Positions 52,845-64,000 of a stretch of 64,000 bases of DNA are shown piece by piece. Every line of letters begins with the position of its first letter. Position 1 is the stretch's first letter. Origin of the DNA: Stenopsyche tienmushanensis (lineage: Eukaryota; Arthropoda; Insecta; Trichoptera; Stenopsychidae); contig WACJ01000189.1 of the NCBI GenBank assembly GCA_008973525.1, forward strand, positions 1 through 64,000. The letters run 5' to 3'. The translations under genes were made by a program, and so were the position numbers. Under the pieces are notes generated by a model. That model had not been told where the DNA came from. It saw only the letters and a list, made by a program, of their open reading frames with translations, and ran no database searches.

Positions 52845-54860
52845 CACTTGCTCTGCAATCCCAAACATGATAATGATGAATGCATTACGTCCTGAGATTT
52901 CTCTTATTAGCTTAAATAATCTAAAAACCAATGGAAAATATTCAAACGTCGATATTGCCCAAAAAATTAGCATGTATGAGGTGCCAGTGTTAAATAGTCT
53001 ATTTGTGAATGAAGAGTATTGAATACTATCGTTCTGTTGAAGAATGTTGTTTGTGGTATCTGAGTAGACGGTGAGCTCATGCTGCATTACATCACAGAGA
53101 TGGCCTGGTCAAACGTATAACAGTTAGGCGAATAAACGGACGTGAGTTGTATCACTACTCATTTTCACGACTGTTGAATGAAGACCGGTCGCAGGAGTAC
53201 TCCATTCGTGGATCTCGAACAGTATTTCCCAATTGTCTTTCAAAATGCATTTGCATCACTGACAGCTTTTTTGCTCTTTGGAAATGTTTCAAGATAGTCC
53301 ATTGTAGTCCACAAAAATCATTTTTCACAAAACAAATAATGGACTGTATTATAAATCCAAGTATTTTACGCACCATTACACGCTTACACATTTTTAAGCG
53401 ATAAAATCACACAAAATCATTGAAGTTCCTCAACGTTTCAATTGTTATACGTTATGCTTGTTTTCCTTATATACATGCCTTTTTTAAACATTGTTATAAA
53501 TTTCTGTACAATAAGCAAATGCTTGCATTTGAATTGCATCATTAATTTGGCTAAATGTTATAACTATTTTGGCCCACTTATCAATTTTATTCCCATGGAA
53601 AGAATATTCTTATTGTTTATCAAATCTTCACTTTCTTCGTCATTCAGAACATCGCTTCTCTTAACCACTTCCTCGACTCCAAACAATTAACATCATGAGT
53701 TCAAATATCTCTTTTAGTTTTCTACCTTTTATTTTTACTCCAAAATCGAACAAAAACTCGAAAAAAAATCTATTCATACCGTTAAAAAGGGATGATCTTT
53801 ATGTTGCAATATTTATTTTTCCATTAACACCCCACCCCATTGAAAACTTTTATATTAGAAATAATTTTAAATTCAATTTATTTTGCAAATTAATTGCCAA
53901 TGCATTCGATTCAGATAATCAGACAAATCTATGAACTATAATGTAATCTAAATTATGCCAGGATAATAAAAATATGGAAACCAGTTGGAGATGCCTTTGT
54001 TTTGCAATAGATTCCTACGGACTAATAATGACGATGTCAAATGAACGTCTCCTGTACCTTTTCTGATATCAATATGTGGGCGTAGGATATGTTTCTTCCT
54101 TCATGTTTCTATAGTGTAAATAAAAAAATCTTGCAATTTACATAATGGAATAAGTGTGATCAAACCGATCCTCGTATTAATCATAAAAATACTTTTTAAA
54201 TTGTTAAAGGATTTAAACTGTTATTTCCTTTAACCCCTCCGTCTCGTATAAACATATTACATCATGAGTTGATTAGAATGAGTAGAAGTAGGATCATTGT
54301 TTAAAGTTTATATCGATATATTCAGCAGTTTGGCTTCTTTAACTGAATTAATTAAGCGTTGAAATTAGCTAGAAACTATAGAACTGATTGTAAATTGTAC
54401 CAATGCAAAATACTAATAAATCGTACTGCCTTGTAGATTTTGGTGGGTGTTTGCTTTTATTATCACATAATAATGTTGTTTTCCTCTATGCATTTTATTG
54501 GGGAAACCTCTGGTATATAGCAATATAAAATAAACATCATAAATCGTCTAATAAAAACGACTAACTTAAAATACTATTACTTAAAGGTTGAAGTCGTTTA
54601 CTTCACAATCAACTAGGTTTTATCATTTATTGAACGTTCTCACCGAATCACAAACGATAGATGGACAATATAGTTATTTTATTTGATTGCAGCTAAATTT
54701 TCTGATGGATCAGCCAACAAACGTATCCTTACTGTAATTTAACCAATTTTTTGGTCTAAATATAAGTATTATACCAAATATTATATTATGTTATACTCTT
54801 TCCAATTTCCATTATACACTTACTCAGACCTGACACCACTGGATTTGTTTGCCTGTCATT
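52845..54860. other. Gene-free stretch
   Basis: There are several short frames on both strands, none recognised. A low-similarity protein-like run occurs at 53960-54065 (METSWRCLCFAIDSYGLIMT). No terminal repeats found. Confidence 0.3.
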
Positions 54861-54998
54861 TCAAAATGTTGAAAAAAATATATATTTCGACAATCCTGAC
54901 ACTTAGGACATAGAGCACATGTGTGAAACGTATCAAAAGACCCCCCTTAACCCCCAAAAAAATTCTTTCGATCCATGTGCAAAACACTCTGTATACTT
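54828..54998 (+). mobile_element. Tc1/mariner end repeat, copy 3, with transposase motif
   Basis: YSDLTPLDLFACHF, the transposase region around the third catalytic Asp, runs directly into the terminal repeat (TTTCGACAATCCTGACACTT, CCCCCCTTAACCCCC, ACACTCTGTATAC). Together with 24488-25130 this links the ACACCCTGTATA end repeat to that transposase family and shows a 3' end-only copy. Confidence 0.65.
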
Positions 54999-54999
54999 T

Positions 55000-57470
55000 G
55001 GTTATCAAATAAAACACAATATAGGAACACCCGAAAAGCTATTTAACAACGTCCGTTAGATATTCATTATGAATAAATTTAGTTTTCTCCATTACTATAA
55101 TGAAAGAAGATTATAATCAATGTATCGACATTTGTATTGGCTATTGGTAAAGTATGTATAGTCTCTGGGTGTCAGTAAATTGACAGTAGCGACATTTTTA
55201 AGAACGAATCATCACTGGTGGAGTTTAATGGACCATATATCAAAAACATCAAAGACTAAGACAGTGTGATGTTGGATAGCCCTTAATTTTTTTAAGGATT
55301 TCGAAATTTTCATTTCGAATTGCAAAAAAATTAATAAATCGCATTGAATTTCTATTGTCAACAGCATATAAGGGTTTAAGGCTTAAGCTTTCATAAGGAA
55401 AGCGATGAATTAACAAAGTTTTTTTCTCAATCATCTTAATTTCCATCTATTTTTTGCTAAAAATCCATTATTTTCATTTGATTTTGGCTGAAAAAACTTA
55501 TAAATTTCGTTGACGGATAAAGTTATAAAGTTAATACAATCCAAAATCGTACATGATTTTTATACTTCTGTTTATTTATTGATGTGTCAACCGTCCTATT
55601 ATTCAAAAATCATTACAATGATTCGGTGATGTAATTTAGCTATGATTTTAGCTTATATACATCACTCATATGCTGAAATCTCATTTTATTTAAAAAAGTA
55701 TTCTAACCAACGATCGTTAAATAAGAAAAGCGATAGATTTACAATATTTTGTAGAATGTAATTGGTATAAGAGAATTACTATATCTTAAAATAGTGCTGT
55801 GCGCAATTCTTATACATAAGCAACTCATAGATATACAATCGATCGTCTGTCAGCTTTAAAAAAGTTATTTACTAGTTTATATCAAAGGCTTCGAACCGAA
55901 ACTGAACCGAAAACCAATAACCGGTGAAACCGTCGTTTTTTCGGTACACATCATTACTCTTATATATACATAAATGATATAAATGTTTGGAACTGAACCG
56001 GAACAATAAACTGAACTGAAAAAAATAATGGTTCTCTAAGCACTAGTTTATATCTCAAAAATTAGTTCATTCCATTGAACACTTCCATTAGTGATTTTTC
56101 GAAGTCGACTAATCGATACAATTTGTCACCTACTAGATATAAAATGCCTGTCAATCGTCAATCATCACCATTAACTCGAAGGACACATCCGCGTGGAAAA
56201 TTGTGTATAAATGAAAAATTAATTTTTCATATGGGCAACGATTTCCTGTCAAAATTATCGATATGTCAAGGGAATATACTGTCAAATCAGACTATTATTT
56301 ACGCTTAAAATATCACAAACCCTTTGTAAGCGTGTGTACTTAACGGTAATCGTGATTACGTACCCGCCCAAAAAAATGGGTTAACTTCTTTTTAATATGA
56401 GATTGGGTGTCAAATTTTATATCCACAGCGTATATAAAATAAGTCATTTCCGATGCAATAATAAATCAAATTTCAAAGTCTGGAATGTAATTTGAAAAAC
56501 AATGTACTGCCACTACTCGACTTACGACAGGGCGTTGCTCTGTCAAATCGGTCAAATCAAAAATGAGTAAAAGTATTGAAAAATACGAAATGAAAAATGA
56601 TGCAGAAATACAGATTGCGAAATAGTAAATTATTCAATACAACCATCTTCAGGATCAATCATAGCCTTGAAACAATGTTGGGTTTGTGTAATATATGATA
56701 AAATAGGCACGCTACTGTTCTAGTGGTTATTTTATGCTACGACACAAACACACACAGTAAAAGAGATGCTGCGCATGCGTGTAGCGTTTCTATGATAAAT
56801 CCAATGGACACGGACATACTACAAACGATTCTCACTCTCGTTCTGACCTATTATAGCTTGGAGTTTCATTTTTCGAGACGTTCAACCCAATTTACCCTAT
56901 CTAACGTCTCAGATATCAAGAAATCACAGATTGAGATAGAAAAGTTTTTGTCAAAGAGTTGCACATTTTAAATTAAATTATTACTCTTCAACCTATATTC
57001 TAACTAATCTTATAGTGTTTTGGCTGCCACTGACTGAAAAAATCTGAATTCTCCAACTGTGTCCAATTATCTAAATTATCCTTAATAACAACTTCAACAT
57101 GTCTACGATGTCGTTATTAGCCATTTCGGCATAGATGAAGTAGACCTCATATTCCTTCAGCAATTTAATCTATTTAAGCTCTGCATTCTTCACAGTTTTA
57201 CTGATAATCAAGAGTTTGACGGCACAATTACGAATCAATTTATCTATATTTGATAGGCCAAACAAATATTACAAGTTTCATTGGTTTTTGCTTTTTTTTT
57301 TAATGAATATCATTTCAATACAATTGCTTAAAAACCGCAAAAAAGCATTATGCTATAACTGTATGTTAATAAATGCAAGTATTCGAAATTATGCGCAATC
57401 ATAATAGTGCAATTGCATTATATCTGGTTGACAAGGCTTAAATTGAGTGAAATCTGAAACAGAAACATTA
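55000..57470. other. Gene-free stretch
   Basis: It holds the second ACCGAA/TTCGG repeat copy at 55865-55960 and otherwise unremarkable A+T-rich DNA. Frames at 56075-56308 and 56723-56971 show no recognisable domains. Confidence 0.35.
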
Positions 57471-57479
57471 TTTATTTCC

Positions 57480-57660
57480 ATATGAATGCACAAAGGCATT
57501 GAAGTATTGGCCAAGCATTGTCTTTTGGGATGAAAATATATTCACGTTTTAGTAGCGTATCAAACAAATATCCGTATTTAGGTGAAGTTTATTCGCTGAT
57601 CCAAAAAACAAGAAGTAAGCACAAAAAAGTAATGATTTGTTCAGGTCATGTCAAGGATAA
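57480..57660 (+). pseudogene. Tc1-like transposase fragment
   Basis: IVFWDENIFTF at about 57508-57550 fits the first catalytic Asp motif of Tc1 transposases (FSDEK.F), followed in other frames by KHKKVMICSGH (VMVWG-like). It is short and frameshifted. Confidence 0.45.
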
Positions 57661-58029
57661 TTAAAACCGAAGACCATTTTTTGGCGATTCTTTCTGCTCA
57701 TCCAGTTCCAATTCGTTTCACAAGCTCAATTAAATTTTAATTGGCAAATTTCTTCATGACATTGTCGTCTTTATTGTCCATATTCAAACTGAGCTAATGA
57801 GCAAAATGAGATTGTGAAAAATGCTTAAATAATGTTTTACTCCGTCCAATGTTCTATATCTGATTATGCTTTCCTAGCGGAAATTTCAATTATTAATAAT
57901 TCTCTTTGAAGTTTGAAGAAGAAGAGAAATTGACTGCCACAAATAGTATCAAATCATCTAAAAGTGATCTAAAATAGATGAATACATTTTGCAATTAATT
58001 TGCAATTGTCGTGAATGAAGTAAATTCGT

Positions 58030-58190
58030 ACAGTATTATATTTCCACAATTTCGTGTTCTTCGCGTATGTTTGCTAAACAAAAATATTTTCCTAAGATCG
58101 ATGAAGTTGATTGACATGTTTGGAAGTACGTATTGATACACAGTAAACATGTCGTCATAAATCTGAATATTTTATTTTAGGCTTTAAGCA
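58030..58190 (-). repeat. Repeat pair member, homologous to 27990-28190
   Basis: In reverse complement ATGTCAATCAACTTCATCG, then AGGAAAATATTTTTGTTTAG, CAAACATACG, aligns with 28105-28160, and further similarity extends about 100 bp upstream. Confidence 0.55.
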
Positions 58191-58194
58191 TAAT

Positions 58195-60060
58195 CCAAAT
58201 TGCGTCCGTTCTATTTTTGAAACTTGCAGACGAATACAAACCTTTGCTTTCTTATAACCAATCGATGATATATTGGCAATCGTTGTTCAGGCAAGTGGAG
58301 TGAACTTATAGAATAACGTCTTCGAGTCTTCTTTGTCAACCCATTTCTAAAAGAGCTAGAAGAAATCGAGCTTAAATCAATATAGATTTTAATGGCGTAA
58401 CCATTTTATGGATTCGTTCGGTAGTTTGATTTATACGAGACCTATTGTGTAAAACAGGATGCTCAAAATGTCATGTCGATTGTGAACAATGAACGCATGT
58501 AATTTAGCAGAGAGCTGAAATTTGCATTTGAGCTGAATGATAAGTCCAGCAGGATTAAAAATTTTCAAGGATTGAGCATAGAAATCTGATGATTTGAATG
58601 AATTGCCCTTAATCGTTAAATCCTAATCAAATTTGCGAAACACACGACTCTTATACTCATCAAGGCTCATTGCTATAATGAAACAAAACAAAATTAGTTC
58701 TAGAATGTAAAACGATGTTTATACATAATCTGGAGCGTTTTTCTTCAACGAATTCTTGCTCTCTTAGCTGATGATTGCTTTACGATCTTGGAAACTCTAA
58801 TAATAATATTTAATGTATAGAATAATATTTTTAGATGTGATGTATAGACAGAATATGAATAAGTAATTGATTGCAAATCATTGGCGTGAGATGAGCAAGC
58901 TCTAAATTCACTAGCGAGAAGAAAAATCCATACTATGTTCGTCTATCGAAATGTTTTTATTTCATAACAAGTAACGTTTTTAAAGCCAGTTAAATTTAAG
59001 TATGATAAATTCATAGCATCATCAGATTTTCCTGTAACTGATCTAAGTCAACTTCTCATGAAATATGCATATAATAAAATTCACGTCGTGTCTTATCATC
59101 GATCTCGTTTATTTGAACTTGAATTTTTCACGCGAAAGATGAATAGCGCAAGAGCGATTCTATTTCCATCGCGCGTTGAACGGATTTCATCAAAATAAAC
59201 ATCAAAACTGTGCTAGAATTTAGCATAAATACACAAAAAAGCACTTGTGAGATGTTTCTGCCACATATATATTTTTTAATAACGGTTTGCTTCCCCCCAA
59301 CCTGAAGAGATCGCGTGAATTCTAAGCGTCTGAAAAATTAGAGATTCGCGTGTGTCATTTAGGCGTTTCACCATTTATCAATTAATTATAGACAATTTCA
59401 CCCCGAATGGATCTAAAAATCAAACAGGGCGTAGCATATTATGAGGCTCTTTGCTAGAGATATATTATAGGGGTGTGTTCAAGGTACACCTTCCATTTGC
59501 ACTTAATTAATAAATATCAGGTGATATCTGATTCATAATACACACCATGTTCCATAAGGATTATTACGTACAATGTGCCTTATGGAAATGCTAATTCCAC
59601 GAATGGATATTAATGGCAAAAAATGACACATCAACTATAAAAAAATGTATATTACATAATTATTTTCAACCCATTTTCGGACTTCTTGCGGCAGCATCAT
59701 GAGCTTTCTATTCTAAACTCATTTTTCGATTGTCTGGAGCTAGGCATTTATGAAATTCTCTCTAGGGTGATGTGCTTATTTCAATAGAAGGGGGTAAAAT
59801 ATTTAACAACTTCCTCGATTCCAAATGTAATACACTTGGGATGATTCCAAATGTAATACAATAGAAAATTATTCTATAATGGAAAGAAATTTAAAATTCA
59901 AGAGAGAATTACAACAAGTTTTGAAACCTTATAATGAAATACATAAAGATGTATACACTAAAAGCAGACGATTGCTTATTAAATGAATTTTTGTAGGCTA
60001 AAACGAGAAATAATCAAGATTTCTCTGATGAAGGAAACCCACAAAAGATCTCAAATGTAT
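58195..60060. other. Gene-free stretch with small repeats
   Basis: There is a perfect 10-bp inverted repeat TTCCATAAGG/CCTTATGGAA (59550-59559 and 59578-59587), and a direct repeat of ATTCCAAATGTAATACA near 59818 and 59843. No gene supported. A plus frame at 58520-58600 (LKFAFELNDKSSRIKNFQGL) is protein-like but unassigned. Confidence 0.4.
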
Positions 60061-60065
60061 TATTA

Positions 60066-60532
60066 TGTAGGGAGTTGGGGCTTTCTTGGGGGCAGAGTCC
60101 TCGGGCGGCTCCCCGCTCCCACGTGCTCGTCGGGATGGCCGCTCTAACACACGGGTCCGTTCTTCTATCGGATCACATACAGGCGGAGGGATGGATGGGG
60201 GTGAACGGGCGTCGAACTAAAAGACTCTTCTCTATGTAACTTTTTATTCGGCACGAGAGAGAGAGAGAGGGATTTGGCTGCGGAAAGGACGTCCTCCCGC
60301 AGCCAAGGTCAACCGTCGACTAATAGTCAAGGCTCCCGACTTCCGCTTCCTACGCGTCAGTAGTCAGAGTCCGTAAAAGAAGCGATCGGACGGTAATTGC
60401 AAGTGCAATGTGCCCGCTGTCAAAATAACACATTGCACCTGAAGAGAAACGGAAAATTTCGCTGCTAATCTAGAGAATTAAATCTGCTCAGATTAACAGC
60501 GCTATTGCATGGGGATATTAAATCGCCCACAC
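60066..60532 (-). repeat. Solo-LTR-like element, G+C-rich family, full-length-looking copy
   Basis: Read in reverse complement it starts TGTGGGCGATTTAATATCCC and ends CCCCAACTCCCTACA, so it has TG...CA ends. It contains a poly(A) signal (CGAATAAAAAGTTA) about 270 bp in. Partial copies lie at 48605-48785 and 50744-51075. I see no target duplication and no internal retrotransposon genes, so a solo LTR is an inference; a SINE-like or other repeat is possible. Confidence 0.6.
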
Positions 60533-60539
60533 TATAGTA

Positions 60540-61247
60540 TATATTATATAAACTATCTTTGATATTTTTTAGAACGCAAACCCCAATATTGTATAAACTT
60601 CAAACCTTGTACAACACTGATTTATATTACATGATGTTTTTGTAGAACCATAAAACCGTTCCAAATTATATTTTATTATCGGTCTCTTCTTTCATTAACA
60701 TATCCTCAAAAATAATATTTATATTTAAATCGTTCTCTTCTATAAATTCAATTTATACTATTGCATTCACTGTTTTTACCTATTTAAGTAAGAAGTTGAA
60801 ATAAATCTAGTAAAATACTCTTCATTTTAAAATCAATTTACTTCTTCACAATCTCAATTTAAAATCAATTTCAATAATCGATCGGTGTAATATGATAGTT
60901 TCTGGAGCATATAGAAGAGTTTACGTGCACGTTTAAAATTAAATAACGGTTATAACGAGCAACCGCATTAAGTAAAGTTAGATAAAATTTCAACATTACA
61001 ATAAATGGATTTGTTACTTTTTGACGTGAAAAGTGCATATTTCATGACATTTGATTTTTTTGTCTAATTACACTTTTATTAAATAAATGTTACCCAATAT
61101 TTAAACAATTAGTAAGCCACAATGATGATAAACAATACTTTACTAAATTTAATTTTACTATAACATGTGGACACTGTTATGCCAATTTCAAATGATGCCA
61201 TAAAATGAATAATTCGATATAAATTCCTGTTTTCATTTTTGTTTCAG
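60540..61247. promoter_or_regulatory. Upstream of the MINPP-like gene
   Basis: A+T-rich DNA in which the 5' leader of the phosphatase gene presumably starts. The leader exon end is not identified; the coding exon follows a TTGTTTCAG acceptor at 61247. Nothing else seen. Confidence 0.35.
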
Positions 61248-61262
61248 TTTTTCCAGGAAAAT

Positions 61263-63794
61263 ATGACAACCAAAAGAAAATTGTTAATATTAGTGAGCCT
61301 TGTAAATATTTTTATAATCGCAAATGCCCAACGAGATGGATATTGTCTAGCAAGTGACACTTATCCATATCTTCAATTTTCGACGAAGACTGCCTATGAA
61401 TTCGTCAAGGGGAAAGAAAACAGTCAAAATGCTGTAGCTGGTGAGGAATTATAAAATATTTTTTATGCGGTTGTTGGACTATAATTAGGATAAAAAAATT
61501 AAAATAACCCAACATGGAAATACCTGGAAATAATTGATACCGCAATTTTTTTTAAGCGAGTACTTTGATGTAATCGATCGCCTCACTCTGTTCGTTACGA
61601 TACATTGTTTATATAAACATCAAATTTAGTAAGAATTGATTAGTGTCATTAGTGCGAAATATTTTTTTTAGACATTTTTAGAATTAACGCAATAGTCAAA
61701 AGATACATTCCTAGTTTGGTTCAACCATAAAAATCCATTTAGTATCAATACTGGGTAATTTTAAATATGTTTTATAGACATCTTCAGACGAAAAAAGATG
61801 GATTCTTCTTACTTACGATTATCTTCAAATTTAATAAGCATGTGATAGCATTCTACCTGTTTTTACAACACATGTGGCATACTTTCTAAATGCTATGGTG
61901 ACCTTAACACTCAGCCGTCTGCAATTTTCGTTCGTCTTTTTATTCTTTCGAGACTATTAGCAATGCAATGAAAATAAATCCAGAAAAGATAAATCAAAGG
62001 TTACCAAAGATGATATTTTACAAATGTTATTGCAAAACGGTGGAATCAATCAAAGATACTATTTAATACGAGCAATTGAAACCAGGATCAGAATATATTC
62101 TATACATAGTAAACGAAGTATCATACTCCTTCGTGAATTTGGAACGGGGAATTTTGCCTTATTCGGCCTATTTACAAGATTTGGCTCCAAGAGATTATTA
62201 CTTCTTCAAATATTTTCAGCATACATAAAGTTAAAAATTTAAATGGCAAATACTTTTAATACGCAAAGATCGAACACGTCATCAAGCTTGAATACAAAAA
62301 TCACACATACATACGCTTCTATAAGATAAATTAGCAACTTTTTAGCATAAGCTGATCTAGCCAGAACAGCATTACGGCAGTTGTAGTAAATTAATTGAAT
62401 TATGTCCGAGGTCAAGGTTTCCCAAGAGGGCGATAACATTTCCTCAAAACGATGCTAATAACATACGTATAACATAACAACATCAATTATTAATTCCAGA
62501 TTGTAAGCCCATCCTCTTTTGGTCGTTGAACAGGCACGGCACTCGTCTTCCCGGAAAAGATTCAATCGAAGAGTTACCAAAACTGGCCAAAATTCGTGAT
62601 GACATTATCAACAACTATGAGATTCGCAAAACAGCACCTGATCAAGTAAAACAAACTTGGCATGATCGGCATTCGATAGTCGCAATCGTGTCGTAAAATA
62701 TCGATTTGGATGTTTTAGGGTCGGTTATGCGAGCAGGATATCGAAAACTTGAAGGCCTGGTCGTGGAATGGAAACTTCACTCCAAATCATGCTAATGATT
62801 TAACCTATCAAGGATACGACGATCTGAAATACCTCGCTAAGAGATGGCAAACCAGATTCCCCAATCTTCTACCGACTTCGTATAATCAGAAAAATTACTT
62901 GGTAAATACACGAACTGATGACGTCTTAACAGCTCAATAAAAATATTTATTTTATCTTTTAGACTTTTGAATGATGAATCTAATTGTAATGATTTTATTT
63001 ATTTATTTCGATATGATGATCAAATTTATAATACACAGAATTCACCAGATTAAGTGTTGCTGATAAGAAACGCGAAAACTTCAATACATTGATTTCACAA
63101 ACTTACTTTTACTGATTTAACCACAATTGTTTCCACACATCAATTTGAAAAATCTTGATTTTCCAAGAGCAGAAATGATAGGTTTTGATAGAATGTTCAA
63201 GATCTGCAACCAAATTGTTCATTTTTCCATAGCATGAGAGACACTTTCAACACCTTTTAATGGATCAATGGTCATTGCAACCCAAATCATGACCTGAGAA
63301 AATCCTTACATTCTTATTATCATTCACTGTTCTGAATTATTAATATATGTCCTTTTCGCTCAAACATCATTGTCTTACAAACCGCTGAATAGTAAATATC
63401 TACTCATCTGAGAAAACATTAAGTGTAAATGCATTTACATTTGAATTCCAATGCGAGAATACTTTTACTAATATTTTTTTAATATTTATAGTTCAGATAC
63501 ACAGATAAAAGACGTACCAAAGACAGCTATAGAGCTTTTTTGGACGGTCTATTCGGAGATAGAGCTTTCAATTATATCCCACCACCTCAAGTGATATCAA
63601 ATGATACTCTCTTAGAGGTAAGCTTTTTTTTCAATAATTTCCCATCCAAAGCTCAATATAAATTTCATATATCAATATTATTGTATTACAGCTATATAAC
63701 AATTGTCCGGTATGGAAGACTAAAGTTCAAGATGATCCCATTACTATGGAGCAAAGAAATAATTTTAAGAAGAAGGAAGAATTCAGAAATGTTG
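61263..63794 (+). CDS. MINPP1: Multiple inositol polyphosphate phosphatase 1-like, 3'-incomplete
   Basis: MINPP enzymes are histidine (acid) phosphatases of the secretory pathway that remove phosphates from higher inositol polyphosphates. Exons in phase: 61263-61440, 62500-62645, 62719-62901, 63492-63617 and 63692-63794, giving about 245 residues before the window ends. Residues 1 to about 22 are a signal peptide (basic start, LLILVSLVNIFIIANA). DPYLQFSTKTAYEF-type sequence follows (here TYPYLQFSTKTAYEF). The catalytic RHG motif is RHGTRLP at residues 71-77, then NDLTYQGYDDLKYLAKR, FRYTDKRRTKDSYRAF and NNCPVWK. The C-terminal half with the acid/base motif lies beyond the window. The start is the Met opening the signal peptide, 15 bases after a splice acceptor. 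Introns 1 and 3 contain transposase debris. Confidence 0.9.
61920..62245 (+). pseudogene. mariner-like transposase fragment in MINPP intron 1
   Basis: The plus frame at 62150-62212 reads LPYSAYLQDLAPRDYYFFKY, the mariner region around the third catalytic Asp (YSPDLAPSDY family pattern, with an insertion). Upstream pieces (KDDILQMLLQNGG) are weak. No ends found. Confidence 0.55.
63180..63430 (-). pseudogene. Tc1-like transposase fragment in MINPP intron 3
   Basis: The minus strand reads NVFSDE, stop, IFTIQRFVRQ (first catalytic Asp motif) and, in a shifted frame, SQVMIWVAMTIDPLKGVESV (VMVWAAMT-like). It is broken by a stop and a frameshift and is opposite in orientation to the host gene. Confidence 0.6.
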
Positions 63795-64000
63795 GTAAAA
63801 TTCTCACCACTTAGTGTAATACTATTTTCAGGACTTCCAAAAGTTCTATTTTTCATTTTAGTTTAGTTCGAAACAGTTTTCTTTCCGGGGGAAAATTTAA
63901 CGATTTTCGATTCAGCTCCAGGTGATTTATTTTTTAAATGATTTTATTTGTATTTATAATTGTATTTAAGGATATTGACTTGATGTTTATTGGTTAGAAG

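Noticed and set aside
53442..53934. Two successive plus-strand frames rich in hydrophobic residues
   Set aside because: A+T-rich DNA readily encodes Phe/Ile/Leu runs; no conserved membrane-protein pattern or splice structure was found.
63795..63866. Continuation of the reading frame past the MINPP exon 5 donor
   Set aside because: Conserved family sequence stops at 63794 with a GTAAAA donor; the remaining codons to 63866 are intronic read-through.

Overview
This is a window of an insect nuclear genome. It is roughly 70% A+T (by eye), genes are split into short exons by GT-AG introns, and one protein carries a ZAD (zf-AD) zinc finger, a domain characteristic of arthropods. The space between and inside genes is packed with decayed transposons (mariner/Tc1, pogo/Tigger, hAT, TTAA-target elements, R1- and Jockey-type LINEs, LTR-like repeats). 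I cannot name the species. No CRISPR arrays, rRNA or convincing tRNA genes were seen. LAYOUT. 495-6582 (+): arginyl-tRNA-protein transferase ATE1, lacking its first exon. It carries a duplicated exon pair that looks mutually exclusive, single-base frame breaks near its 5' end, and a LINE-in-mariner nest in its last intron. 7409-9910 (-): an SLC17-type major facilitator transporter, convergent with ATE1 and lacking only its first coding exon. 10-33 kb: gene-poor, with degraded transposons, dispersed repeats and unidentified decayed coding-like DNA. 33372-38287 (+): a complete 11-exon HACL1 (peroxisomal 2-hydroxyacyl-CoA lyase) ending in the peroxisomal signal SKL. 38570-40753 (-): a three-exon, 94-residue coiled-coil protein gene of unknown role, with a terminally complete Tigger element in its second intron. 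41396-43275 (+): a THAP + ZAD + C2HC zinc-finger protein, head to head with the coiled-coil gene. 43.5-61.2 kb: a long transposon graveyard including two hAT-type elements with 8-bp target duplications and a G+C-rich LTR-like family. 61263-63794 (+): the 5' half of a secreted MINPP1-type histidine phosphatase, running off the window. HOW IT FITS TOGETHER. The genes are ordinary, unrelated housekeeping or metabolic genes: protein arginylation, anion transport, peroxisomal alpha-oxidation, DNA binding and inositol phosphate breakdown. They do not form a pathway. HACL1, the coiled-coil gene and the THAP gene form a compact cluster with 282 bp between tails and 642 bp between heads. The most notable biology is the ATE1 alternative exon pair, the THAP-ZAD fusion, and several repeat families present two to four times in the window. 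Some repeats keep traces of protein-level constraint and could be undescribed elements. Intron boundaries were read by eye from conserved protein families and GT-AG signals. I ran no database search.
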